Shown here one piece after another: positions 9,901 to 18,934 of a stretch of 64,000 nucleotides of DNA (its first letter is position 1; every line of letters starts with the position of its first letter). The DNA lies in the NCBI GenBank assembly GCA_013297745.1, contig JAAFIM010000006.1:1-64000 (forward strand), given 5' to 3'. The notes beneath the pieces are model-generated. The model saw nothing but the letters and a program-made list of their open reading frames with translations. It was not told the origin of the DNA and made no database searches. Origin of the DNA: Chitinophagales bacterium. Its GTDB lineage: Bacteria; Bacteroidota; Bacteroidia; Chitinophagales; Saprospiraceae. The translations under genes and the position numbers were made by a program.

Positions 9901-10051
9901 AATAATCAATGCTTTGGGGCAAGTGATGTATCAAAGTCCAGCTACAAGCGCGCAAATGGAAATTTCGTTAGAAACTTTTGCTCCTGCTATTTATTATTTA
10001 CAAATAGTTGAAAATCAACAAGTTAATACGATAGTAATTGTAAAAAAATAA
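6935..10051 (+). CDS. Large T9SS-secreted protein with beta-propeller and SprB-type repeats
   Basis: 1038 aa. A signal peptide (about 1-27) is followed by SBBP-like propeller repeats (about 30-490), each with a DFDPS or DFNPD motif and a NVYVTGRF-type strand. Next comes an Ig-like segment with paired Cys (about 500-590), then about five or six SprB-type repeats of roughly 75 residues (motifs PYTFIWSN, GTYTVTVTDAQGC). The C-terminus (about 970-1038, starting FPNPTSG) is a type A T9SS sorting domain. It would be secreted by T9SS and attached to the cell surface, where SprB-type repeats belong to adhesins used in gliding or attachment. Its paralogue follows at 10192. Adhesion is inferred from family. 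Confidence 0.85.
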   Translation: MIANNYKFISFLVACMFCFLGSEVYSQAYSWANSAGGSTGQDYGYSTAVDANGNVVVGGVFRGTVDFDPSAAVFNLVNTTTVDNGSVTKYDANGAFLWAFKIGATGVADAAQVYGVATDATGNVYVTGRFKGTADFNPDAIITNNLTAVGSSYDMFVAKYDANGAYIWAFNMGGTQDDDSRGVAVDNNGNVYLVGMFQGNMDFDPSAATFSLTVTGGVGYDISISKYTTAGAFVFAQRIGGTSSDRGFGIALDGNNDIIITGRSASTNLDADPSAAVATFVTNGVEDAFVAKYDNNGAYQWATLMGSTGVDEGLNVATDAANNVYAVGRFAISLDADPSANVVALASAGGLDGYLIKYNSAGQYQAGFRLGSTSGDEIQSVFVDANSVYITGGFNGTVDFDPSVSNVASLNPANTSNDIFVATYDFSLNYLAAFNAGGANSDLGYDIFVQNNNIHVCGGFQATADFNPSPATNNLISNGVNDMFIAKYTPCTQPTSPTAATSVSLICGNSSAILSVTAGSLGSASNWTWYENACSGASIGTGATLTVNPTVTTTYYVRAEGGCVTPSACAMSTITVSAAPTLTLSAVNLTCAGQSNGLVNASAAAGVTPYTFIWSNNATSQNITGLAQGTYSTTVTDAQGCSSTASATITEPAALSLNLVVNDVDCGGNNTGDVSSVVNGGTSPYSYLWTNNSTTANLNDIAAGTYTVTVIDFNACTILASATVVEPSILTIMVSNSSNPTGCGTATGSINTMGMGGAAPYSFNINGNTFTSNSNFTNLASGIYTVGVLDDNGCFSTTSITLSDPSGISVSVNATNVSCFAGDNGAAMANVTGNSGTINYMWSDGQMSMTATGLIADTYTVTVTDANNCSAFGSVTISEPTILAITTSVTPANSANTANGTATANVSGGTAPYIFAWADGQTVNNATGLLPAVYIVTVTDANGCESTAQVTVPISVNVSLSAQNTVLAFPNPTSGLLYLQNVPNNSQLVIINALGQVMYQSPATSAQMEISLETFAPAIYYLQIVENQQVNTIVIVKK

Positions 10052-10059
10052 ATTATAAA

Positions 10060-10091
10060 ACGGCTACTAAATTTGGTAGCCGTTTTTTTTT
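10060..10091 (+). terminator. Terminator between the two T9SS giants
   Basis: Perfect 8-bp stem ACGGCTAC/GTAGCCGT followed by nine T. Confidence 0.85.
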
Positions 10092-10133
10092 GCGCTTTTT
10101 TTATAGAAATTTTGTTTTTTGCAGAATAAAAAA

Positions 10134-10141
10134 TAACTTTG
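10134..10141 (+). promoter_or_regulatory. -7 element TAACTTTG for the second T9SS giant
   Basis: Perfect TAnnTTTG box 50 bases before ATG 10192, after the terminator of the previous gene, so this gene has its own promoter. Confidence 0.6.
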
Positions 10142-10191
10142 CGGCTGCTTAATTATATTTTTATTATTAAAATTATAAATTTTCCCTTACA

Positions 10192-13100
10192 ATGAGATAT
10201 AATATAAATTTTTTAGGACTTTTAGCTGTCCTATTTTTTCCCCATTGGGGATATTCCCAAGTTTATACTTGGGCAAATGGCTTGTCAAGCAGCAGTGACC
10301 AAGAAATTTTATGCAGCACTTTAGACCCAACGGGTAATTTGATAGTGGCGGGTAAATTCGGAGGCACAGTAGATTTTGACCCAAGCGGTACCCAAGCTAA
10401 TCGGGCAGCTTCGGGAAATGAGAATGCGTTTATAGCAAAATACAGTCCTGCAGGGGCTTTGATTTGGGCTGAGGTAATAAAAAACAATTCCAATAACAGC
10501 ACGGGTAATAATAGCCGTATAAAAAGTGTTTTTACGACTCCTAATGGTGATATTTATGTGGCGGGCAGCTTTAACGGTACTATAGATTTTAATCCAGATA
10601 ACAACAGCGCAAGAGAATCAAGCGATGGCACAAATAGTGTAAATGATGACTTTTTCATAGCTAGGTATAATTCCAACGGTACATATTCGCGCCATTTAAA
10701 ACGTGGTGATACTGGAAATGATGAAGCTACTGGCATATTAGTGTACCAAGATAAAGTGTATGTCATAGGCACTTTTCAAACTATACCACAACTATTCAAT
10801 CAAAATCAAGTAGATTTTGCGCCTGGCAGTGGTATTAACGTATTTGTAAGTTCCCGTAATAACTCTATTGACGGTTTTTTAGCCCGTTACGACCTTAATT
10901 TTAATTATGAAGCTGTGCAGGCTTTTGGTGGTGACGATGTCGAATATGTCCATTCTTTTGCTATTGACAATATGGGAGCGATATTGATAGCGGGACGTAC
11001 TAATTCTGGGCAAATTATATTCCAAGGAGGAAATAACTCACAAGGCAATGGAGCTGCGGATGCCTTTTTAGTAAAGTATACGTTCTCTAGCCCTAGCTCT
11101 TCTAACCCTGCAATAAGCTACGCTTGGGGCTTCACGTTGGGTGGAGCTTCCAGAAAAGAGGCTTACAGTGTGGCTGTAGATGCCGCCAATAATGTATATT
11201 TGGGAGGGCGGTATAACCAAACTTTTGATGCGGATTTATCAGGAAATACCACTGATTTGCAAGGGAATGGAAGTTTCAATGCCTTTTTGATAAAATATAA
11301 TGAATTAGGAACTTTTCAAGCAGCTACTTCTCTCTCTGATAACGCTGGAGTAGGGTATGAATCCATTCAAGATATTAAAATTACCAGCGACCGCTTATAT
11401 TTTACTGGCGTATATGGTGGAACAGTTACACCTGCCAATGGTACTATTTCGCTTTTGCCACTTACAGCTGTGGGCAGTACAGATGTGCTTGTAGGCCGCT
11501 GTAATCATAATTTAGAATATGATTGGGTTTTTGGTATTGGTAGCCTTCAGGGGGACACGGCCACTTCTATTGTAGTATTGGGTACAGATTTTTACATATC
11601 TGGAATTTATCGCGACGATATGGATTGCAACCCAGCAAATGCTGTCAATTCTATCAATAATATGGGGGGAGATGATATGTTTTTTGCAAAATACAGTGTG
11701 TGCATACAACCTACTAATCCATCCATTGCTGACTCCGTTGTAACTGTATGTCAGGGCGAATCGGCAACTCTAATAAGAACAGGGGGCACATTGGGTAGCG
11801 CGACTAACTGGGCTTGGTTTGAAAATGGTTGTTCAGGAACTCAAATTGCTACTGGTGATGTATTAACGGTTAACAACGTTATTTCGCCCCAAACAACTTA
11901 TTATGTCAAAGCTGTGGGAGGTTGTGCTACGTCTTCCAATTGCGCTACAGCTGAGATAAGAATGAACAATGCACCCACCGCTGTAATCAATGCTAGCGAT
12001 ATTGACGATGTTAGTTGTTTTGGTACTAACACAGGCCGTTTGCGGGTCACTGCACAAGGAGGAGCAGGCACTACTTACAGTTATTTATGGATTGCTCAAG
12101 GCAGCACTGATGCTTTTGCCAATTCATTAGTGGCAGGTACATATTCGGTAATAGTGACAGATACTAGGGGCTGCAAAGATACAGCCACAGCTACTGTGGC
12201 TGAACCTAATCCACTTAGCGCGACTATGACACAAAGGGACGTAACTTGTTTTGGGCGTAGAGATGGCGATTTGCGTGTTGTGCCAGTAGGTGGGACATCA
12301 CCACATTCGTATGTTTGGTCAATAAGTCCCACTGAAACTACTGCCAGCATTGATACGCTAAGCGGTGGGAATTACCAGGTCACGATATCAGATGCAAATA
12401 ATTGCGTTACCACAACTTTAGCCACTATAAATGAGCCTAATCTTTTATCTGCTGCTATCAATTTAGATACAAATTTAACCTTTAATCCATCCCTTTGTGG
12501 GGGGGCAGATGGGCAGCTGACAGTAGCGCCTTCTGGTGGTACTAGCCCTTATACTTTTACCATACCAGGACGGGTTAGCAATGTATCTAGCATAGATAGT
12601 TTAGCTGCAACGATATATAATATAACGGTAACTGATGCTAATAATTGCCAAAGTAGTTTATCCCACACATTGACCGAACCAAGTACGGTGAGTGTTAGCA
12701 CCCAATCTGCTAATATCACTTGTTTTAGTGGAGCGCAGGGCGAATTATCTGCAATAGCATCGGGAGGTACGCCAAGTTATAATTATCTTTGGACAAATTT
12801 ACAAAATGATACTGTATCTACTTCCAGTATGGCTACAGGTTTGCTAGCTGGTGTATATAGAGTGCGTGTTACTGACGGTTTGGAATGTAGTGTAGTGGAG
12901 CAAATAACATTATCACAACCTAGTGCTTTAAATGATTCAGTTTTGGTGACGAATGCTACTTGCGCCACTTGCAACGATGGTATTGTTGTGGTGATTTTGC
13001 AAGGTGGTACGCCTCCTTACACCTATCAATGGTCGGACGGAATTATAAGTAATTTTAGGTCTGCTGTATCACCTGGCAATTTCACTGTGATTGTGGCGGA

Positions 13101-13404
13101 CTCTAGTGGCTGTAGAGATACTTTGAACATATCTGTAGGGGTTACTGTAGGCGTCCATCAGTTGGAGAGTGCTTCAATTCAAATTTATCCCAATCCAAAC
13201 CGTGGATTGCTCTATGTCAAAAATTTACCTACCAAACGCCGCTTATCGTTAATTAATGCTTTGGGGCAAATTATCTGGTATGACGAAAATTCATACAGTG
13301 ATATTCAAATAGATATGCAGTCCTTCGCAGCAGCTATGTATTGGCTGCGTGTGGAAACGGACACGGATGCTATCCAAATTCCGATTATTAAATCAAATGA
13401 ATAA
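10192..13404 (+). CDS. Paralogous large T9SS-secreted repeat protein
   Basis: 1070 aa with the same order of parts as the previous gene: signal peptide (cleavage near GYSQ), propeller-type repeats with DFDPS/DFNPD motifs, an Ig-like Cys-containing segment (about 505-600), SprB-type repeats (PYTFTIPG, YSYLWIAQG, TYSVIVTDTRGC), and a C-terminal sorting domain beginning IYPNPNRG near residue 1000. The two proteins have clearly diverged and so form an old tandem duplication. Cell-surface location is well supported; adhesin or gliding use is inference. Confidence 0.85.
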   Translation: MRYNINFLGLLAVLFFPHWGYSQVYTWANGLSSSSDQEILCSTLDPTGNLIVAGKFGGTVDFDPSGTQANRAASGNENAFIAKYSPAGALIWAEVIKNNSNNSTGNNSRIKSVFTTPNGDIYVAGSFNGTIDFNPDNNSARESSDGTNSVNDDFFIARYNSNGTYSRHLKRGDTGNDEATGILVYQDKVYVIGTFQTIPQLFNQNQVDFAPGSGINVFVSSRNNSIDGFLARYDLNFNYEAVQAFGGDDVEYVHSFAIDNMGAILIAGRTNSGQIIFQGGNNSQGNGAADAFLVKYTFSSPSSSNPAISYAWGFTLGGASRKEAYSVAVDAANNVYLGGRYNQTFDADLSGNTTDLQGNGSFNAFLIKYNELGTFQAATSLSDNAGVGYESIQDIKITSDRLYFTGVYGGTVTPANGTISLLPLTAVGSTDVLVGRCNHNLEYDWVFGIGSLQGDTATSIVVLGTDFYISGIYRDDMDCNPANAVNSINNMGGDDMFFAKYSVCIQPTNPSIADSVVTVCQGESATLIRTGGTLGSATNWAWFENGCSGTQIATGDVLTVNNVISPQTTYYVKAVGGCATSSNCATAEIRMNNAPTAVINASDIDDVSCFGTNTGRLRVTAQGGAGTTYSYLWIAQGSTDAFANSLVAGTYSVIVTDTRGCKDTATATVAEPNPLSATMTQRDVTCFGRRDGDLRVVPVGGTSPHSYVWSISPTETTASIDTLSGGNYQVTISDANNCVTTTLATINEPNLLSAAINLDTNLTFNPSLCGGADGQLTVAPSGGTSPYTFTIPGRVSNVSSIDSLAATIYNITVTDANNCQSSLSHTLTEPSTVSVSTQSANITCFSGAQGELSAIASGGTPSYNYLWTNLQNDTVSTSSMATGLLAGVYRVRVTDGLECSVVEQITLSQPSALNDSVLVTNATCATCNDGIVVVILQGGTPPYTYQWSDGIISNFRSAVSPGNFTVIVADSSGCRDTLNISVGVTVGVHQLESASIQIYPNPNRGLLYVKNLPTKRRLSLINALGQIIWYDENSYSDIQIDMQSFAAAMYWLRVETDTDAIQIPIIKSNE

Positions 13405-13410
13405 TTGATT

Positions 13411-13445
13411 AGCAAATCTAGTTTAGGCTAGGTTTGCTTTTTTTA
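13411..13445 (+). terminator. Terminator after the second T9SS giant
   Basis: An 11-bp stem (AGCAAATCTAG/CTAGGTTTGCT with one wobble) is followed by a T run. Confidence 0.8.
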
Positions 13446-13612
13446 TACCATTAAATAACCAAATTCCTTATTTTTTTAGTAAAATTTTAACAAATAATGG
13501 CTTTTTTGAAAAAAAAAATTAAAAATTAAAAAATAGTTGCTACAGTATAATAAAACGTTTCTATTTTTGGGGCTGAATTATAATGTTTATAAAATGTTGC
13601 TATTTTATTAAG

Positions 13613-14629
13613 ATGAAAATACCCTTTCTAACCCTTATTGTTTTGTTGTGGGCGCAGTTTGCTCAAGCCCAAATACCCAAAGAAGAAATTCAAAACTCAC
13701 GCGAAGAGTTGCCTCGCTATGGCAAATGGGAAAAATCTTTCGAGTTTAAGGAGGGCGAGCAGATTATTTTCTCGTTTGAAACCACTACGGGGCGCAAAAT
13801 TAACCGCGTGAGGGTAATAGAGCCAGACGGTAGCGTGATGAATATGACAGCCCGCAAACAACGCGCTGTAGATAGAAGAAGAATTTATGTGTATAAACCT
13901 GGTATGTATACTTTTCAGTTTAGAAGCCGCAGCCCATTGCCCAATAGTTTTTTGATACGGGTAGAGCGCGTTTTCCGCACGATAGACAAAGATACTTTGG
14001 AGTTGGAGGATGTGGTGATTAGCTCTCGGATAGACTCATTGCCCAATAGCCAACTGGATACTGTTGTTATTCCCGATTTGGGGCTGCACGAATTTTATTT
14101 GACCCCACTTTTGGATATAGACAAACGCAGCGATTCTTGTGTGGTAGAAGAGCTTTTGGATACAGAATATCAATATGCCGCCTATTGGATAGGTATAGGC
14201 GAAGATGCCAAACAGCGTTATGACGAGATTAAAAACAATCCGCCCCCACTTTGGTCATTGTACCAAATCAACGAACCTGTGGTAGCTTATGGGCTAAAAT
14301 TAACGGAAAAATTGCCGATGAGCAAAAACACTCTTTCCAAAGATGTGGTTTTCCGCTTTCGCTCGCCCGAAAAAAATGATATGGATTTGAAACAAACCGA
14401 TAAACGCTCGCCTATGTATGGATTTATCCCCTTGGATAAAGCGGGTAAGTATAAAAAAATTAGGTTGTGTATCAAAAATTTCAACACTACAACGGGCGTG
14501 CCTGTTTATATCCGCATCGCTAAGTTTAAAATAGATAAAGACAACAAGCCCAAGTACATCGTCCGCGAACGCGTGCAAGAAATTTATATCAAACGGAGCT
14601 ATCAGCAAATAGACCGCACAGAAGATTAA
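13613..14629 (+). CDS. Secreted protein of unknown function
   Basis: 338 aa from the ATG at 13613. An upstream ATG at 13583 adds ten residues before a textbook signal peptide (MKIPFLTLIVLLWAQFAQAQ), so I chose the later start. The mature protein begins with an all-beta segment (about 25-125) that looks like a jelly-roll or carbohydrate-binding-like fold, followed by a charged mixed region. I recognise no catalytic motif and no T9SS sorting domain. It probably remains in the periplasm or outer membrane. It heads a same-strand run with the two lipoprotein genes that follow. Confidence 0.7.
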   Translation: MKIPFLTLIVLLWAQFAQAQIPKEEIQNSREELPRYGKWEKSFEFKEGEQIIFSFETTTGRKINRVRVIEPDGSVMNMTARKQRAVDRRRIYVYKPGMYTFQFRSRSPLPNSFLIRVERVFRTIDKDTLELEDVVISSRIDSLPNSQLDTVVIPDLGLHEFYLTPLLDIDKRSDSCVVEELLDTEYQYAAYWIGIGEDAKQRYDEIKNNPPPLWSLYQINEPVVAYGLKLTEKLPMSKNTLSKDVVFRFRSPEKNDMDLKQTDKRSPMYGFIPLDKAGKYKKIRLCIKNFNTTTGVPVYIRIAKFKIDKDNKPKYIVRERVQEIYIKRSYQQIDRTED

Positions 14630-14687
14630 AATTTAAACACACTTATCTATAAGTTTTTTCTTTTTTCCTTTTTTTTAACACCAAATA

Positions 14688-15020
14688 ATGAAAAAAATAT
14701 ATCTTTGCGCCCAATTCTGTTTTGTACTTTTTTGCTTAGTGTCTTGTGCTGGGCTCAACCAAACCGCGCGAAAAACGGGTAAAGTATTGTGTAAAGATGT
14801 GGGTGAAGAGGGAGTTGCTCTTATCAAATCGGGGAATGAAGCAGAGATAAAATTTACTAAAGATATAAACAAAGCGCATAAAGCACTCAATCAATTTGTG
14901 GTTTTTTTGAAAAAAATGGAAAAAGCAGACCCCCAAAAAGCGGTTAAAGCGAACGAAATTTTTATAAAAACCATCCGCGAAAATGGTTGCGATGAATTAG
15001 CCAACGTTTTATCCGAATAA
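14688..15020 (+). CDS. Small lipoprotein of unknown function
   Basis: 110 aa. Signal peptide with lipobox LVSC (lipidated Cys near residue 20), then a mostly helical, Lys-rich mature part without recognisable domain. Its first 24 nucleotides are almost identical to those of the next gene (both start MKKIYLCA), and only 6 bases separate them, so the pair is likely co-transcribed and may share a duplicated 5' end. Confidence 0.7.
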   Translation: MKKIYLCAQFCFVLFCLVSCAGLNQTARKTGKVLCKDVGEEGVALIKSGNEAEIKFTKDINKAHKALNQFVVFLKKMEKADPQKAVKANEIFIKTIRENGCDELANVLSE

Positions 15021-15026
15021 TACAGT

Positions 15027-16838
15027 ATGAAAAAAATATATCTTTGCGCTCTATTGCTAACAGTCTTGGCTGCTTGCCAACCCAAAAAACTGAAGCAAAA
15101 TGTTATCTTTCGACCCGATGCGTTGGAAACACAAAAGCATTTGATTGATATTAGCCGCGATACTTTGCTTGTGCTGAAAGGTGGAAGCCGTTTGAATATC
15201 AAAAAAGGTTGTATCAGCACCCCACAGGGCAATTTGGTGGGAATAGAGGTCAAAGAAGCGCTAACTTTGCCAGAAATGGCCAAAGCGGGCTTGCACACGC
15301 GCATAGGCACGCAAGCAGCGAGTTCGGCTGGAGTACTTTCGTTCAAATTTAGCACAGCCAACGCCAAATTAGTTTGTCCTTTGGAGGCGCAAATTCCCAC
15401 CGACAAAATAGAGCCCAACGCCAAAGTTTATTCGGCAGAAGCCAAAGCGGGCGAAAATATAGAATGGATAAATCCCCAACCGCTAACGAATACAGGCCAA
15501 AATGAAGCCCAAAATAGCCAATTGCGGGGCAAAAATTTATACAATCAACTTTGCCAAAACTGCCATTTTATAGCGGATAAAGATGATTTTGCGCCTACAG
15601 GAGAAGGCAAACCTCAACCTAATTATTATAAGCAATCAAATCAACGCCCGCGCGCTATTTTGATACAAAGTCCAGCAGCTAGCGATACTATTGATGAAAA
15701 TTCTTCAGTTAATAAAATTCGGGTGCGTTTGGCGCATATGTACAAGTACAGAACTGAAGAATGGCTTAAAAATTTCACCCAAAATAGCCAAAAAATGATA
15801 GCCGAAGGCGATGAAGCCGCTATCTGTGTGAGTACTTTGTACGGGAATGAAATGCCCAATTTTGAGCAATTAAGCGAAAAAGAAATAGCCGATATTTATA
15901 ATTATATAGAGGCAGAAAGCGAGCGGCAGAAGTTGGAAATTCCTAAATATAACGCAGAGCGCTGCAAAGAAGAATGTAGCGAATGGTCGCAAAAAATGGC
16001 AGATTTGCAAACCCAAGCGGATAAATTATCCCAAATTGCTGACCTTGCCGATAAAGATGCCAAATTGGCGCAAAGCCAAGCCGATACAGCTGTGGCTAAT
16101 ATCAAGCAGATGATGACAGATATAGTTCTTACATATACAGATTCGTTTTCGCTTGGAATAACTTCGATACCTTTAGATACTATCGTTGAAATAATCGCAC
16201 CCACAAGGCAGGTAAGCAGTTACTACACTTTTGAGATAAAACTTGAAAATTGGCTATACACGGCGGTTCTTTTAAATAGCTATTTGGATTGGAAAAACAG
16301 CCGCCCAGCCGTAACTGTAGTTGGGGATTATCAAAAGCGAGTAGAGGTGTTTTTGGTTGTGCCACAGAAAAAAATTATGCTACACGGCGGTTTGGCGGAA
16401 CAACCCAACGTATTTTATTTCACGATGAGAGAATTTCTACTACCACACGACGAAACGGCTTGGGTTTATACTTTGGGCGAGGAAAAAGGCGCGTTTTATT
16501 GGGCAGCCCAACGTTTTGTTATTGGGGCAAGCAATTCAATCACGCTAACACCACGTTTGAGTTCAGCCCAAGAAATAGAACAAAATATAAAAGGCATCAG
16601 CCAAGAAATCAACCTAAACGTGCAAAGTTCGGGTAGGAGAGAAGCCCAACAAGCCGTACAAAAAGCAGAAAAACTACAACTAGAAGCGGATAAATTGGCT
16701 ACGCAATTGCGCGAATTAGTGGCAGAAATCAACCAACTGACCAATTTTAAACCAGAAGTTTGCCAATGTCGTTGTGTAACCTACACTAATGCGAAAGGTG
16801 AAGTGAATGCGAAAGATACGACCAATGTAATAAAATAA
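15027..16838 (+). CDS. Lipoprotein with a cytochrome c domain and coiled coils
   Basis: 603 aa. Lipoprotein signal (lipobox LAAC, Cys about residue 17). A single class-I-like haem-binding motif CQNCH lies at 176-180, and a plausible axial Met at 276 in GNEMPNF is followed by the helix typical of the end of a cytochrome c domain (LSEKEIADIYNYIE). After it come an Ala/Gln-rich coiled coil (about 315-360), a beta-rich segment, a second coiled coil (about 505-585), and a Cys-containing C-terminus (CQCRC). Likely periplasmic or outer-membrane electron carrier; the partner is unknown. The long extra domains around one haem site are unusual. Confidence 0.7.
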   Translation: MKKIYLCALLLTVLAACQPKKLKQNVIFRPDALETQKHLIDISRDTLLVLKGGSRLNIKKGCISTPQGNLVGIEVKEALTLPEMAKAGLHTRIGTQAASSAGVLSFKFSTANAKLVCPLEAQIPTDKIEPNAKVYSAEAKAGENIEWINPQPLTNTGQNEAQNSQLRGKNLYNQLCQNCHFIADKDDFAPTGEGKPQPNYYKQSNQRPRAILIQSPAASDTIDENSSVNKIRVRLAHMYKYRTEEWLKNFTQNSQKMIAEGDEAAICVSTLYGNEMPNFEQLSEKEIADIYNYIEAESERQKLEIPKYNAERCKEECSEWSQKMADLQTQADKLSQIADLADKDAKLAQSQADTAVANIKQMMTDIVLTYTDSFSLGITSIPLDTIVEIIAPTRQVSSYYTFEIKLENWLYTAVLLNSYLDWKNSRPAVTVVGDYQKRVEVFLVVPQKKIMLHGGLAEQPNVFYFTMREFLLPHDETAWVYTLGEEKGAFYWAAQRFVIGASNSITLTPRLSSAQEIEQNIKGISQEINLNVQSSGRREAQQAVQKAEKLQLEADKLATQLRELVAEINQLTNFKPEVCQCRCVTYTNAKGEVNAKDTTNVIK

Positions 16839-16902
16839 AGCCCTACACGCTAAAACTAAATTAGCCCTAATACTAACCCATAATTTTTATCATATTACAA
16901 AT

Positions 16903-18819
16903 ATGAAAATTTACATTTTTTTACTAACTGCTTTTTTATTCGCACTCAAACAAAGCGAAACCCAAGCCCAACGCGTGCTGAAAAGGATGACGATAGGCAA
17001 AATGCGCGCCTTGAGTGGCGATGCGGGCGGCGCAGCTGGACAATTGGCCAAAGAAGAACTCCAAACCTATGAAGCTGGTACAAGGGCAAGTTTGCAACAA
17101 TATAGAAGCGAATTTCCTGGACGTGCGAACAATATCTTAGGTATAAACGATAGCAGCGCACCTAAGTTGGAAGAGTTGATTGAAGACGAAAAAGCCAAAG
17201 TGTCAATAGAAGACAGACGAAACAAAACCCGTTTCCCTGAATTGATGCGCGAATGGTGGTATATGGATAGCGATGCAGCGCGACGCCTAAAAGCTGAAGC
17301 TGAACGCCTTCGCCGTTTGAAAGCCAATATCGATAGCAGCCAATACTTTGTACCCAAAAAAATAATTGTACAAGGCAAGCCCAAAGATATTGTTATCTAT
17401 GGCAAACACATGAATTATGATGGTCCCAAAGCGTATAAATCGTATAATTATCAACGCCTAACTTATATTTCTTATCACTCTTATGATGTTGATGCCAATA
17501 CAGGCAAAGCATTAAATCAAGATGTGGTGAATGCGTTTCAAAACTTAGACGATAAAGAAGGCTTTATCAATCACGTACGCAATCCCAAAGAGAATAAAAA
17601 AGCTTATGATGGTAGTTTTTGCAAAATACTACTTTCTATCAGTTTGCACGGTGAATACAACGCGGCTAAGTTTTTTGCCAATAATCTCAACGCCCAGCAA
17701 GCTGCTATTGATAGTATAGTGGGGGTAATATCGCGCACGGATGCAGATGGGGTGGAGTTGGATTTTTTGGATGTACCTTCTTTGTATAGAAAAGAATTTT
17801 TGAACTTTGTTAGAAAAATGTCAGGGGCTATTCGCGGGTTGGAAATTCACAACGACAGCGTCAATACCTATAAATATGTATTTATGAATGTGCCTGCTTA
17901 TGATAATGATAATGTTTATGAATTGCGTTCGTTGATAAATGATGTAGATTATTTTTTGTTGGCGGGGCATACTTTTCACAAAAATCCCAAAGCAGACAAC
18001 GGATTGGAAAAAGTACCTAATTCTAGCTTAAATTATAGCATAGCTGACCAAAGTTTTGATATTCGCGCTGTGTTGGAAAAAGCTATATCAGAAGTGGGCA
18101 AATACAATCGGGATATGTTGATTATGGTTGTGCCTTATTTTGGTACAATTTGGCGTTCTGAAACCGTCTCCAACGAACTAATAGACCCAGCCATATCTTA
18201 TGATGAGATTATGTTCAATTATATACTCAACGACTCGTTGAAAAGGTATAGATACGAACCTTCCAATAATACTTATATTTGGCAGGACAAAGACACCAGC
18301 GGTCCAGTACCTATTATTACCACTATTTATTACGATGATACGATGAGTTTAATCAAAAAATTTGATTTTGTGCTCAAAAATCGCATTGGTGGGGTGGGGT
18401 TATATCCTTTGGGGGGGTCTGTAGTTTTGGGGCAGCATTTTTGGAAATTATTAGATATTCAATTTACTGAATTTAAGGCACCTGAGAATGATAAATTGGC
18501 TAAACTGAAACGTCAAGCTTCATTTTTTGAAGACAATTCGGTGTTTATATTGGGCGTGATATTGTATTGGGGAATTTTTATGACTATTGGATTTGTATGG
18601 TCTTTATTCAAAGCCCAAACTAGACAAGCTTTGTTTGACAGCAGTAGATTTAGAAGTATGTACATGATATTTTTTACCATTTTATTGATAATGCTTGGTA
18701 GTTATTATGGTGTATTTCAATATCACATTGTTTTGTTAATCACAGGGCTATTATTTGGTTCGATTGTGAGTTGGTCTTTGCTAAAAGCTTTGCACAAAGA
18801 ACAAGAAGACCGTCCTTAA
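16903..18819 (+). CDS. GH18-like protein with C-terminal membrane segments, catalytic Glu replaced
   Basis: 638 aa. Signal peptide, then a helical region (about 25-150), then a TIM-barrel-like GH18 domain. The family motif DGxDxDxE appears as DGVELDFL at 282-289: the acid/base Glu position is Leu, so chitinase activity is doubtful. The GGVGLYPLGG segment near 490 matches a late barrel strand. Two or three hydrophobic helices (about 545-625) anchor the C-terminus. A paralogue follows directly. The pair may bind rather than cut glycans such as peptidoglycan or chitin; that is inference. Confidence 0.7.
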   Translation: MKIYIFLLTAFLFALKQSETQAQRVLKRMTIGKMRALSGDAGGAAGQLAKEELQTYEAGTRASLQQYRSEFPGRANNILGINDSSAPKLEELIEDEKAKVSIEDRRNKTRFPELMREWWYMDSDAARRLKAEAERLRRLKANIDSSQYFVPKKIIVQGKPKDIVIYGKHMNYDGPKAYKSYNYQRLTYISYHSYDVDANTGKALNQDVVNAFQNLDDKEGFINHVRNPKENKKAYDGSFCKILLSISLHGEYNAAKFFANNLNAQQAAIDSIVGVISRTDADGVELDFLDVPSLYRKEFLNFVRKMSGAIRGLEIHNDSVNTYKYVFMNVPAYDNDNVYELRSLINDVDYFLLAGHTFHKNPKADNGLEKVPNSSLNYSIADQSFDIRAVLEKAISEVGKYNRDMLIMVVPYFGTIWRSETVSNELIDPAISYDEIMFNYILNDSLKRYRYEPSNNTYIWQDKDTSGPVPIITTIYYDDTMSLIKKFDFVLKNRIGGVGLYPLGGSVVLGQHFWKLLDIQFTEFKAPENDKLAKLKRQASFFEDNSVFILGVILYWGIFMTIGFVWSLFKAQTRQALFDSSRFRSMYMIFFTILLIMLGSYYGVFQYHIVLLITGLLFGSIVSWSLLKALHKEQEDRP

Positions 18820-18934
18820 TCCAAGCATTTTGGTATTGAAGTCTTTGACAAAATTTTTATAAAAAAGCCAGCAAATATGCATAAATAAGCAAAATTTGCG
18901 CTTATCCTAATCCCTTTTTAAAACCTGTGAGAAG

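Noticed and set aside
14700-14707. TATCTTTG as a true internal promoter
   Set aside because: It lies in the signal-peptide codons, and the box is short enough to arise by chance; kept only as a weak observation.
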